Below, one piece after another: positions 8,606 to 16,756 of a stretch of 30,178 nt of DNA. The notes under the pieces are model-generated. The model searched no databases. It saw only the letters and a list, made by a program, of their open reading frames with translations, and was not told where the DNA came from. Position 1 is the stretch's first letter, and each line of letters starts with the position of its first letter. Made by a program: the position numbers and the translations under genes. Origin of the DNA: an uncultured Saprospiraceae bacterium (GTDB lineage Bacteria; Bacteroidota; Bacteroidia; Chitinophagales; Saprospiraceae); NCBI GenBank assembly GCA_938039305.1, contig CALHUZ010000217.1:1-30178 (forward strand), in the 5' to 3' direction.

Positions 8606-9784
8606 TTAAACTCGTTCTATAACTAATGCACTTGCTCCACCACCTCCATTACATAATGTAGCACAACCTATAGTTCCATCTTTCTGACGAAGTATGTGTG
8701 CTAACGTTGTTGTAATTCTTGCACCAGAACAACCAAGTGGATGTCCGAGAGAAACTGCGCCTCCTTTGATATTCATTTTGTCGTAAGACAGTCCGCACTC
8801 TTGTGCAAATGCCATAGGAACAACTGCAAACGCTTCATTTACTTCAAAAAAGTCTACGTCTTGTATAGACAGTCCTGCTCTCTTCAATGCCAAAGGTGCT
8901 GCCTTAGTTGGTGCCGTTGTGAACCACATCGGTTCATGTGCAGCATCTGCGTATGACAAGATCTTAGCTATCGGAGTTAGGCCGTATTTCGCGACAGCTT
9001 CAGCACTCGCAAGTAACATCGCCGAAGCGCCATCATTAAGAGTTGAAGCATTAGCAGCTGTGACTGTACCATCCTTGTTAAAAGCTGGTCTTAGAGATGG
9101 GATTTTATCAAATCGCACCTTCTTATATTCTTCATCTTCTGAGACAATTACTGGATCACCTTTCCGCTGCGGAATAGACACTGGTATAATCTCATCCTTG
9201 AACAAACCTGCTTCTGTCGCTGCAGCTGCTCTCTTATAAGAATTAATCGCATACTCATCTTGTGCCTCACGGCTGATCTCATATTTGCTAGCTGTCATAT
9301 CGCCACAGTTTCCCATGGCCACTTGATCATAAGCATCAGTAAGGCCATCTTTTTGCAAGCCATCCACAACCTCTTGATGACCATATTTAGAACCCCATCT
9401 CATCTTAGGAAGATAATATGGGATATTGCTCATACTCTCCATACCCCCAGCAACTATGAGATCTGCTTGACCCAGCTGTATCGCTTGAGCGCCAAACATC
9501 ACGGCCTTCATACCTGAAGAACATACCTTATTAACAGTTGTACATGGCACTGCATTAGCAAGGCCAGCACCTAAGGCTGCTTGTCGAGCTGGTGCCTGTC
9601 CAAGGTTCGCTTGACAGACATTGCCCATCAGAACCTCTTCAATGAGCTTAGCCTCAATACCCGTCTGTTCGAGCACGGCCTTAATGGCTTCACTCCCTAA
9701 TTGTACAGCAGATAATGAGCTAAGAGCACCTCCAAAGCTACCCATAGGAGTCCTTAATGCTGATACGATGTATGTTTCTTTCAT
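8606..9784 (-). CDS. Acetyl-CoA C-acetyltransferase (thiolase)
   Basis: 392 aa, the normal size for a biosynthetic-type thiolase, which condenses or cleaves acetyl-CoA and acetoacetyl-CoA; cytoplasmic. The catalytic residues sit at the textbook positions: acyl-accepting Cys88 (NKVCSSGMKAV), His348 in GGAVSLGHPLGCSGAR, and Cys378 in CNGGGG. NEAFA (316-320) and GGMESMSN (113-120) are also present. It could act in fatty-acid, ketone-body or mevalonate metabolism; the neighbours do not decide between them. It is upstream of the secreted hydrolase in a probable two-gene operon. A possible promoter on the minus strand is TTTC (9866-9869), 19 bp, then AAGATTTG (9839-9846), one mismatch in each box. 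Confidence 0.95.
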   Translation of the reverse strand: MKETYIVSALRTPMGSFGGALSSLSAVQLGSEAIKAVLEQTGIEAKLIEEVLMGNVCQANLGQAPARQAALGAGLANAVPCTTVNKVCSSGMKAVMFGAQAIQLGQADLIVAGGMESMSNIPYYLPKMRWGSKYGHQEVVDGLQKDGLTDAYDQVAMGNCGDMTASKYEISREAQDEYAINSYKRAAAATEAGLFKDEIIPVSIPQRKGDPVIVSEDEEYKKVRFDKIPSLRPAFNKDGTVTAANASTLNDGASAMLLASAEAVAKYGLTPIAKILSYADAAHEPMWFTTAPTKAAPLALKRAGLSIQDVDFFEVNEAFAVVPMAFAQECGLSYDKMNIKGGAVSLGHPLGCSGARITTTLAHILRQKDGTIGCATLCNGGGGASALVIERV

Positions 9785-9957
9785 ATAGACTTATCTATTA
9801 TATGGTTCTTAACTTATCTTTATGATCATTATTAGATACAAATCTTCATCTTTTTCGTCATAATTGAAACCAACAGGCTGAGAATAACACTTATTTATTA
9901 GCATGTTTGATGCAATCATGAGCTGCAGATCCAAGTAATCAGAATAACAATCAACTT

Positions 9958-10989
9958 ATGAACAAGATACTACTACTCGTACTAGCACTCGGGCTTTCCC
10001 CTGTTTTGAACTTTGCACAAAGCCTCGAAGAAGACAATATGGTGCTTTTTATGAAAGCTAATGTCCTTTACGAATCAGGGCGATATGACGAGGCCGTCCG
10101 AATGTATAACCAAATACTTAAGGCAGATAGAAATCATACTAACGCACTATTTATGAGATCTAAAACCAAATATGAGTTAGGTGCTTATAAAGGCACTAAG
10201 ATGGACATCCTACTTTATATTGAGCTGGCTGGAGTGACAAAAGATGTAATAAAACTTATGGCTTCTACAGAGAGTCGACTTTACAATGTTAAGGCCGCAA
10301 AGAACTATGCGGAGACAGCTCTGGAGTTAGATCCTTTTGATGATGACATGCATCTGTTGATGGGTGATATACTCATAGATTCTGGATCTAAAAATGACGG
10401 TTGTGAAAGCTATGCCATATCAGCAGATCTAGGCAACAATAAGGCAAAACAGCGAATGGCAAAGTCTTGTAATGGATACAGGCCATCAAAAAGACCGACT
10501 GAAACAAGCGGGACTTCAGATCAAGAAAGTCAAGATATCCCTACTACAACTCAGGTTGAAGAGAAGGCTCCTCAAAGAGGCGAAGACGGTGTCATCACTT
10601 TAGAGGAAATTGTAAAAGAAGCAGAGAATAATCCAGAAACACAATACGAAGATCAAAGAGACGAAGCACCATATATAGACACAAGATCAAGGCAGACTAT
10701 AGAGATAGACAGTAAACTGGATGTGATCATAGCTGATGGATTAGGCAGCAGACGTCTCACTTCAAAGCCAAGTATATTTATGCTTTCTGATCAAGATGGC
10801 ATTGTTATGATCGATATGTGCGTAGATGATAATGGTCGAGTATCGGAGGCCACATTCAATAGAGATGAGTCTACTATATTTAGAAGCTCACTGACTTCTT
10901 TGGCTCTGAGAAAGGCTAAGGAGTTTGTATTCGAAAGGGATAATATCGGAGAGCAGTGCGGCACAATGGCTTTCAATATTAAATCATAA
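9958..10989 (+). CDS. Exported TPR protein with TonB-like C-terminal domain
   Basis: 343 aa. A signal peptide (residues 1-21, ending FAQ) precedes tetratricopeptide-like helices. One clear unit at about 27-60 has YESGRYDEAVRMYNQILKAD, and another lies at about 107-140 (AKNYAETALELDPFDDDMHLL). A low-complexity acidic Ser/Thr/Gln linker covers about 165-255. The C-terminal 75 residues contain GIVMIDMCVDDNGRVSEATF followed by a helix and FVFERD, the pattern of TonB C-terminal domains (a G-V-V-V strand, DxxGxV turn, ALR/AKxxxF helix). It is probably a periplasmic protein that docks a partner, not an energy-transducing TonB, because there is no N-terminal anchor other than the signal. Its last 11 bp overlap the convergent PhzF-family gene. 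Confidence 0.7.
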   Translation: MNKILLLVLALGLSPVLNFAQSLEEDNMVLFMKANVLYESGRYDEAVRMYNQILKADRNHTNALFMRSKTKYELGAYKGTKMDILLYIELAGVTKDVIKLMASTESRLYNVKAAKNYAETALELDPFDDDMHLLMGDILIDSGSKNDGCESYAISADLGNNKAKQRMAKSCNGYRPSKRPTETSGTSDQESQDIPTTTQVEEKAPQRGEDGVITLEEIVKEAENNPETQYEDQRDEAPYIDTRSRQTIEIDSKLDVIIADGLGSRRLTSKPSIFMLSDQDGIVMIDMCVDDNGRVSEATFNRDESTIFRSSLTSLALRKAKEFVFERDNIGEQCGTMAFNIKS

Positions 10990-11767
10990 TCTGTCCTTTC
11001 AAATAAAGATCACAACGCCCACTGATAAGTGTTCTGGATCCTTTGTATTCGCAATTGAAAAATCCTTTGCGATATGAAAGTTGACAAGTCTTGAATTGAG
11101 TTTGTTTTAAACGTCGAGCCCAGAAAGGTACTAATGAAGTATGAGCACTACCTGTGGCGGGATCTTCGTTCACTCCAGTGAGTGGAAAGAAGCCACGACT
11201 GACGAAGTTATATTCCCCATTCCCTTGAGCTGTGACTAAAAGTCCACGGCAATCTAACTTGCTAACTTTTAAAAAGTCAGGTGTTAACTCGGCGACTTGT
11301 TGTTGGCTTTCTAAAAGACAAAGTATGTCAGTCTTGCCTGTCCAAACTTCAAGTGCGACAGCTCCTATGGCATTTGATATTTGCTCTTTAAGTTCTGGCG
11401 TCTCTACGAGATGATCGGTTGGAAAATCCAAAGTCAACCTGTCTTCCTCCTTGGATACTGATATATCTCCAGACTTACAAGTGAAATCTATCCTATCAGT
11501 AGGATGATTCAACTCCGTAAATATGACAAATGCAGTTGCCAATGTCGCGTGACCACATAGTGCGACCTCTACGCCAGGGGTAAACCATCTGATGTGATAC
11601 TGACCCTCTTCTTTTACAAAAAAGGCAGTCTCTGAAAGATTATTTTCCAAAGCGATCTTCTGTAACAAATCATCAGAAAGCCACGATTCTAAAGGAACCA
11701 CCGCCGCTGGGTTGCCAGTAAACGGGCCAGCACTAAAAGCATCAACTTGATATATGTCTAAATTCAT
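10979..11767 (-). CDS. PhzF-family isomerase
   Basis: 262 aa, the usual length for the family. Hallmarks are the opening IYQVDAFSAGPFTGNPAAVV, the catalytic-glutamate segment NNLSETAFF (Glu46), the FTPGVEVALCGHATLA signature of the first barrel, and DPATGSAHTSLVPFW in the second. The family takes its name from PhzF, the isomerase of phenazine synthesis, but no phenazine genes are nearby, so the substrate is unknown; most genomic members are uncharacterised. The start at ATG 11767 leaves 41 bp to the lipoprotein gene upstream. Confidence 0.9.
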   Translation of the reverse strand: MNLDIYQVDAFSAGPFTGNPAAVVPLESWLSDDLLQKIALENNLSETAFFVKEEGQYHIRWFTPGVEVALCGHATLATAFVIFTELNHPTDRIDFTCKSGDISVSKEEDRLTLDFPTDHLVETPELKEQISNAIGAVALEVWTGKTDILCLLESQQQVAELTPDFLKVSKLDCRGLLVTAQGNGEYNFVSRGFFPLTGVNEDPATGSAHTSLVPFWARRLKQTQFKTCQLSYRKGFFNCEYKGSRTLISGRCDLYLKGQIMI

Positions 11768-11808
11768 ATTCTAAGATATATATAAGATTAAGAACTCAAT
11801 CGATATAA

Positions 11809-12210
11809 TCAGTCTTTAAAATCAGAAGCTCTATACTCAATAAAAAACTCACCTTGCCCTATATCCACAACAGTGAAGCCTACTCCATCGCTACACCAAG
11901 CAAGACTTGACTGAACGCCATCAATATTAAAAGCTCTGACATAATCCGCAACCAAAGTACAATCCTCCTTTTGTGTCTTTACAGTAGGTGGATCGGAGTC
12001 AAAATTTACAGTAGAAAACAATTTTACCCTTTCTCCTCTTTTCAATACTACTGAGGCATCTTTGATTCCTTCTTTATGTCTTTGCGTCCTATACTCAACT
12101 CTCACGTCTCCTTCTGTACTATTCTTGACATAAACATCATATTGATGCGACTGGCTGCATGAGCTCAATATGAGTAAACAAATTGCAAAAGCTGTGATTC
12201 TTAATTTCAT
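11809..12210 (-). CDS. Small lipoprotein, unknown function
   Basis: 133 aa. The N-terminus is a lipoprotein signal with lipobox LSSC, lipidated Cys18. The mature part is about 115 residues, beta-rich (YDVYVKNSTEGDVRVEY near the start, EFFIEYRASDF near the end), and looks like one small beta-sandwich domain. I do not recognise the family. It starts 35 bp after the creD stop on the same strand and may be a downstream member of that transcript. Confidence 0.7.
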   Translation of the reverse strand: MKLRITAFAICLLILSSCSQSHQYDVYVKNSTEGDVRVEYRTQRHKEGIKDASVVLKRGERVKLFSTVNFDSDPPTVKTQKEDCTLVADYVRAFNIDGVQSSLAWCSDGVGFTVVDIGQGEFFIEYRASDFKD

Positions 12211-12245
12211 TATTGTAATTTAAAAGTGATCTAATAAGGGTCAAA

Positions 12246-13571
12246 TTATTTAGTAGATAAATCGTACCAATCTATCTTACGAGTGACATACATAGTAGCG
12301 GCGAGAATAAGAGCCAAGCCAATGGCCCCTATCAATAATGCAAAATCTACTAATTGAAGTGTGACAAATAAAAATCCATATAGAGCAATCAAAATAAGAC
12401 TCAGAGTGAGGCTCAATGATTTGTTATTAAAAACACTTAGTGAGTAAAGCCCTATCATCAGGACAATAGCTGAGGCCGAAATAAAGTACGATGTGTTAAA
12501 ATTAGAATGCTCTGATATAGCTACCAGTAAGATATAAAATAGACATAGCGCCAATCCTACCAAAGTATACTGGAACGGGTGAATCTTTCTTTTATTCATT
12601 ACCTCAACTAAGTAAAAGACTAAAAAAGTCAAAGTCAATATTAACATAGCATACTTTGCTGATCTCATAGACTTTTGATAATCATCTATAGGGAGCAATA
12701 GGTCGACGCCAAATTTTGAATTATAAATTTGATTTGACACAGCGTTGTCCATCCAAGAATTGGGAAAGTTTCGATTGAGTTCTAAAACTTGCCACTGGGC
12801 ATTGAATCCATCTTCATTTACCTCTCTGGAATCAGGAAGAATATTGCCATTAAAACTTGGAGCATCCCAGGTTGAAGTTAGCTCAACGTTTGTCACACCT
12901 CCGAGTGGCATGAATGATAAACTTTGGCTTCCATTTATATTGAGATTCAAGTTAAATGAAATAGAATCATCTATAAGATCGCTTTTTAATGGAGTTGCAA
13001 TTGTAACACCCGATTGTACAATTGATGAAATCTTGCTCCCCGGCTCTACCCCTATTATCTCTTCTCCCCATGAAAACAATAGTTGCTCCTTAATTCCTCT
13101 AAGATCCGTAATACCCATAGTGACAAATGCATCGGTCCATATGATATCTTTCGCTCCGGTTATTTTTTTAGCCTCAGACAAGTCGAAAAACCCGTCGATA
13201 CTCATTTCTGAATTGTAGACTACAATTTCATATATCCCTCGTTTCAATTTTTCCGGATTAACTGTTCCTGTGATGTTCAGTTTTTCAGGCAGCATGTGGA
13301 AATAGTGATTAGTGATCGCACTCTTATCATCAATGATATACTCCTTAGTAAATGGAATAGTCAGAATAGGACCATTGATGTCTTGTGACGTCGCCCATTT
13401 GTTACTGACTTCATGAATAGCTGAAGCGCTCATCGATTCTCTTTCTTGAATGATCGATTGTATCATCGATGAAGGGATTAACAAAATGAGTATGATTAAC
13501 CCTATAACAATGAGCTTTACGCTATGAGAATTTCTCATTCGACTTCTGGCGTTGGATATTACATTTTCCAT
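12246..13571 (-). CDS. creD: CreD-family inner membrane protein
   Basis: About 441 aa from the ATG at 13571; a GTG at 13592 would add seven residues and an ATG at 13538 would remove eleven. One membrane helix near the N-terminus (VIGLIILILLIPSSMIQSII) is followed by an ERESMS segment and a large extracytoplasmic domain with GPILTIPFTKEY. Five or six closely spaced helices fill the C-terminal 130 residues. This is the CreD layout; E. coli CreD is about 450 aa and linked to envelope integrity, biochemical role unclear. It follows a winged-helix regulator gene, and a perfect 19-bp palindrome lies just upstream. A consensus -7 box (TAATTTTG, 13575-13582) only 3 bp before the 13571 ATG makes the true start uncertain. 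Confidence 0.88.
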   Translation of the reverse strand: MENVISNARSRMRNSHSVKLIVIGLIILILLIPSSMIQSIIQERESMSASAIHEVSNKWATSQDINGPILTIPFTKEYIIDDKSAITNHYFHMLPEKLNITGTVNPEKLKRGIYEIVVYNSEMSIDGFFDLSEAKKITGAKDIIWTDAFVTMGITDLRGIKEQLLFSWGEEIIGVEPGSKISSIVQSGVTIATPLKSDLIDDSISFNLNLNINGSQSLSFMPLGGVTNVELTSTWDAPSFNGNILPDSREVNEDGFNAQWQVLELNRNFPNSWMDNAVSNQIYNSKFGVDLLLPIDDYQKSMRSAKYAMLILTLTFLVFYLVEVMNKRKIHPFQYTLVGLALCLFYILLVAISEHSNFNTSYFISASAIVLMIGLYSLSVFNNKSLSLTLSLILIALYGFLFVTLQLVDFALLIGAIGLALILAATMYVTRKIDWYDLSTK

Positions 13572-13574
13572 ATT

Positions 13575-13582
13575 CAAAATTA
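13575..13582 (-). promoter_or_regulatory. Possible -7 element of creD
   Basis: Minus-strand TAATTTTG fits TAnnTTTG exactly. The nearest TTTG upstream (13606-13609) lies within the palindrome at a spacing of 23 bp, longer than the usual 19-21. If used, transcription would begin at or after the 13571 ATG and favour the in-frame ATG at 13538. Confidence 0.4.
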
Positions 13583-13593
13583 TATTACACACC

Positions 13594-13612
13594 CACTTTG
13601 AATTTCAAAGTG
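13594..13612. promoter_or_regulatory. Operator-like palindrome upstream of creD
   Basis: CACTTTGAATTTCAAAGTG is a perfect 9+1+9 inverted repeat between the regulator stop codon and the creD start. Its 17-bp core differs at one base from the site at 14545-14561. It is a likely binding site of the neighbouring winged-helix protein. Confidence 0.65.
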
Positions 13613-13626
13613 AATGGCCAAAAAAA

Positions 13627-13920
13627 TTAGTTCTTTAATAAATTCTCTATTGCACTTACATGCTTTTTAAATGCTTGTCTTCCTAAAGGAGTAATACTAT
13701 AAGACGTCTTAGACTTTCTATCAACAAAGGCTTTTGTAAAACTGATATAGTCTTTCTTCTCTAGTGCTTTTAGATGACTAGCCAGGTTACCATCCGTTAC
13801 GTCGAGCAATTGCTTTAGATCATTAAAAGCCATCGAATCATTTACAATTAGTGAAGACATGATGCCTAATCGCACTCGATTCTCAAAGGCTTTATTTAGA
13901 TCCTTGAGGATATCCTTCAT
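13627..13920 (-). CDS. Winged-helix transcriptional regulator
   Basis: 97 aa, a single winged-helix domain. The first helix (NKAFENRVRLGIMSSL) is followed by an HTH at about 30-58 (MAFNDLKQLLDVTDGNLASHLKAL) and a basic beta wing (FVDRKSKTSYSITPLG), then a C-terminal helix. It resembles the small ArsR/MarR-like regulators that sit next to membrane-protein genes in Bacteroidota; no metal-binding cysteines are present, so a metal sensor is unlikely. Its start overlaps the stop of the membrane-protein gene by 4 bp (translational coupling), and creD follows. The paired palindromes at 13594-13612 and 14545-14561 are its probable targets, implying autoregulation. Confidence 0.88.
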   Translation of the reverse strand: MKDILKDLNKAFENRVRLGIMSSLIVNDSMAFNDLKQLLDVTDGNLASHLKALEKKDYISFTKAFVDRKSKTSYSITPLGRQAFKKHVSAIENLLKN

Positions 13921-14534
13921 GGGCGATCATTAAGATGCATGACAACTCCATAGACGATGTGCATCACACCAAATCCAATCGCCCAAAAAATCAAACCATA
14001 TCCTAAAAACCAAACGGACAACAAGCCTAAACCGATCTCGATTAAACCAAGTGTCTGCATCGCTTGAACAGTATACTTACTGGCATTAACCAATGCTAAT
14101 CCATAAAATAAAAGCGTCAGCGGTGCTACCAACGCTACTGCACCTTTCAATAATAGCATAAGACAAAGAACACCTCCAGTCACTAATGGAATCGCAAGAT
14201 TAATGAGCAGCAGTCTTGCTTGCTTATCATATATACTTTGGCCCAGTTGTCGGGCCTTACGAGTAGTAAAGTATAAACCCACTACAACACTCAAGACTAT
14301 AGTAGATATAGCAATAGTTAAGAGCTGATAGAGAGCGCTGATGGAGAGTTCAGCCTTTCGGTACTCCATATAATCCTGGCCACTATAGATCGTCTCATAT
14401 GCCAGATATGCAGCTATCAATGCAAAACACCCTGCCATAACTCCTGAAATACCACTTAACGATAAAAACTTCGTGGAGCGATCCATGATGTCCTTGATCG
14501 CTTCAATGTCTTCGACGTATTTCTGCTTTTCCAT
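13917..14534 (-). CDS. Six-helix membrane protein in the creD/regulator cluster
   Basis: 205 aa. A cytoplasmic N-terminal helix (residues 1-25, VEDIEAIKDIMDRSTKF) precedes about six hydrophobic segments, near 27-48, 68-90, 106-128, 130-148, 160-178 and 180-200. I see no catalytic or transporter motif. The 4-bp overlap with the winged-helix gene and the shared operator suggest that the membrane protein is part of the regulated system, perhaps the sensor of the signal or its target; this is inference from position. The ATG at 14534 lies 10 bp after the operator. Confidence 0.78.
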   Translation of the reverse strand: MEKQKYVEDIEAIKDIMDRSTKFLSLSGISGVMAGCFALIAAYLAYETIYSGQDYMEYRKAELSISALYQLLTIAISTIVLSVVVGLYFTTRKARQLGQSIYDKQARLLLINLAIPLVTGGVLCLMLLLKGAVALVAPLTLLFYGLALVNASKYTVQAMQTLGLIEIGLGLLSVWFLGYGLIFWAIGFGVMHIVYGVVMHLNDRP

Positions 14535-14544
14535 AATTCAGAGT

Positions 14545-14561
14545 ACTTTGTATTTCAAAGT
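14545..14561. promoter_or_regulatory. Operator-like palindrome over the regulator-operon promoter
   Basis: ACTTTGTATTTCAAAGT: 6-bp inverted arms around TATTT, with 16 of 17 positions identical to the creD site. Its right arm overlaps the -7 box at 14556-14563, so a bound protein would block transcription. Confidence 0.7.
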
Positions 14562-14587
14562 TAATTCAAATAATAATGGATTGCAAA
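14556..14587 (-). promoter_or_regulatory. Promoter of the membrane protein / regulator operon
   Basis: Minus-strand TTTG (14584-14587), 20 bp, then TAACTTTG (14556-14563): both boxes match the Bacteroidota sigma consensus. Predicted transcription starts near 14550, inside the palindrome and about 15 nt before the ATG. Confidence 0.75.
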
Positions 14588-14608
14588 TCAAAGGAGTCTA
14601 TCCTCTAT

Positions 14609-15592
14609 CTACTTTAATGTTGAAACGGTAAGTTTATTGATATTGAAGTTAGGGACTATCTGATCTCCGATCAGAGCTGAGATAGATACATAATCCAGTT
14701 GGCTTTGCTGATCAAGGTGGAAGATGAATTCTTCATTGACAAAGACCTGTTCGAACCCTTCGCTTTGTCTTATGGTTATCTTATCGATTAATCGACCATT
14801 AGCACTATCCAAGTCTCGTCTGTAGTGAAGGATGTTATTCATACCAGAGTCCCTTACGCCGATATAGTATCCCCAGTCAGGTATCATCTGGATATAATAA
14901 TTAACTCCTGTTGCTCCCCACTCCATCGTAGTCCAAGTCCCTCTTTCATCCATCAAGTCAAATGTCAATTCTAACTCATAGTCATCAGTGACATTTTGAA
15001 ATCGTTCGTTTAGTCGACTTGTCGTAGGTTCAACAATTCTAACTTCCTCTTTTAAGAACTCTTCAGTATAATTAAATGAAACATCTGCCCATTCCGGATC
15101 AGAAATAGAAGAATTAAAGAGTTCGTCTATGTAATAGTCTTTTCTAAATCCAAAATATGGAACTGGCTTTCGAAGGTCTTCACCAGCAAATGGATCACCC
15201 TTCAATATACTCTTCCATGAACCATCGCTGAACTGATCATTTTTATGAAGTCTATCTAATTCACAATGTCCAAGTTCATGAAACAACAAATACGATCGAA
15301 AAAGCGCACTAAAACTGAACCAATCCTCTTTGTCAATCTCGATCTGATGTCTTCCCAAAAAACATCGACCATTAGCAGTGTTGAGTGGTGCTTCTGAAAA
15401 CTTTATACTTAACCCAGAATCACTGAAGTCTATCGTCTCGCCTCTTTTCGCTCCCTCCGCTATAAACTCTTGGACATATGATTCAAACTCAGGTGCTACA
15501 TCATAGACCGCTTGGGGCTCCACAACAGGACTATCTTCTGAGCAGCTTATAGCCACCAATAAGAACAAGCATATGATCCAATTAAACTTCAC
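14609..15592 (-). CDS. Putative zinc-metallopeptidase lipoprotein
   Basis: 327 aa. A lipoprotein signal with lipidated Cys17 (AISC) is followed by a domain at about 30-185 with HELGHCELDRLH at residues 105-116. That is the HExxH zinc/catalytic motif with another His seven residues on (metzincins place the third ligand six residues on, so this is only similar). The C-terminal half, about 200-325, is beta-rich (YELELTFDLMDERGTW, YYIGVRDSG, NEEFIFHLD) and looks like a LamG/concanavalin-type jelly roll that could bind a ligand. It is probably at the cell envelope. Protease activity is inferred from the motif only. It ends 75 bp upstream of the membrane-protein operon start, which has its own promoter. 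Confidence 0.7.
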   Translation of the reverse strand: MKFNWIICLFLLVAISCSEDSPVVEPQAVYDVAPEFESYVQEFIAEGAKRGETIDFSDSGLSIKFSEAPLNTANGRCFLGRHQIEIDKEDWFSFSALFRSYLLFHELGHCELDRLHKNDQFSDGSWKSILKGDPFAGEDLRKPVPYFGFRKDYYIDELFNSSISDPEWADVSFNYTEEFLKEEVRIVEPTTSRLNERFQNVTDDYELELTFDLMDERGTWTTMEWGATGVNYYIQMIPDWGYYIGVRDSGMNNILHYRRDLDSANGRLIDKITIRQSEGFEQVFVNEEFIFHLDQQSQLDYVSISALIGDQIVPNFNINKLTVSTLK

Positions 15593-15645
15593 TATGATTT
15601 ATTACTTCTGATGATATTATAATAACAACAAATTAGGTCAGATTG

Positions 15646-16581
15646 TTATTCTAATCCAAGTTGTTTCCTTAAGTGAGCATCTTTAAGATCATGTTGACTC
15701 CAATATGCACTCTGTAGGGAATGAGTTCTCACCGCTTTAGTAATCAGTTCTTTCGCACCATCTCCAAAGCCACTCAGGCCCTTTTCTTCCCATGCTACGA
15801 TGGTGTGCGGGAAATCAGACTCATATGTAATGGACAGTGATCTTTTTATATCCTTATATACTATGTTGTAAGTAATTAATTTCTTTTTTGAAAGATTTGC
15901 ATTGGTAGCAGCCTCCATAGACGCCTTTGCTTTTTCAACCTTATACTCAATATGTTTTAGTCTCAAAAACATAGATCCTGGTATTATTTTAATATCCCCG
16001 ATCGGCAGTAAATTTGGATTCAATCTGATTTTTGTCCAGATTTCATCTTCTAACATCGCCGCATCAAGTGAAAACTCTTGATCCCCTTCCGACTGAAAGT
16101 ACGAGAATAGGCGTCCATTATATTTCTTCTTATCCAAGTTGAGTTGTGAAAATGTATGGCCACACCATTCTTGAGATGAAGTAGTGACCTTGATAGTTGG
16201 TTCATCAAAATCTACTGGAGTAAAGATCGAAGACATCATGGAATAGGGATAAATACCCGTATTAAACTTCTTCGTAAAATTAAGTTTTAGTATCGGCGCC
16301 ACTTGATCTCTATCACCATACTCATACTTTACTTGCTCTTTAGTTTTGAAATCCTCTGTAACAAAAATAAGAACAGCATCGCCTTCATGAACCTCACCAT
16401 ATCTAGCTTGCTTCAGTTCATATCTTGTCAACTCAGCTTTACCAGCATACCAATAGTCTCTAAACTCTTGGGTTTCAGTAGATGACCTTGTATCCTTTTG
16501 ACTATTGGCAGGAGTACAACTGAAAAGTGAAAAAAGTACTTGAAAGGGTATAAGGAGTAAAATAATATTCTTGAGATTCAT
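15646..16581 (-). CDS. Conserved lipoprotein of unknown function
   Basis: 311 aa from the ATG at 16581; an in-frame TTG at 16587 would add two residues, but the ATG puts the lipoprotein signal in standard form, with LFSC and lipidated Cys22. The mature protein is mixed and soluble. Recognisable segments are FRDYWYAGKAELTRYELKQARYG, AVLIFVTEDF, LNFTKKFNTGIYPYSMM and SSQEWCGHTFSQLNL. I know this type as a conserved Bacteroidota lipoprotein without a firm function; some database names for such proteins refer to septum formation, which nothing in this sequence supports. It probably faces the periplasm. No clear promoter was found. Confidence 0.75.
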   Translation of the reverse strand: MNLKNIILLLIPFQVLFSLFSCTPANSQKDTRSSTETQEFRDYWYAGKAELTRYELKQARYGEVHEGDAVLIFVTEDFKTKEQVKYEYGDRDQVAPILKLNFTKKFNTGIYPYSMMSSIFTPVDFDEPTIKVTTSSQEWCGHTFSQLNLDKKKYNGRLFSYFQSEGDQEFSLDAAMLEDEIWTKIRLNPNLLPIGDIKIIPGSMFLRLKHIEYKVEKAKASMEAATNANLSKKKLITYNIVYKDIKRSLSITYESDFPHTIVAWEEKGLSGFGDGAKELITKAVRTHSLQSAYWSQHDLKDAHLRKQLGLE

Positions 16582-16756
16582 CTTCAAAGTGTTTCATTTA
16601 AAAGCACTAATCAACACAAAAGGTTGCATCTCAGCCGAGACTTAATAGCTAGCACCTTCTTAAAAATTTACAACTTGTCTTTCACACTACAGCAAATATC
16701 TAAAACTATACTATCCCAAGTTTAACTCAGAGGATTAGTTATATCAGCTAATAACG

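Noticed and set aside
16582..16592. CACTTTGAA half-site upstream of the lipoprotein at 16581, like one arm of the creD operator
   Set aside because: The second arm is missing (TTCAAAGTG is not matched by an inverted partner), so chance is more likely.
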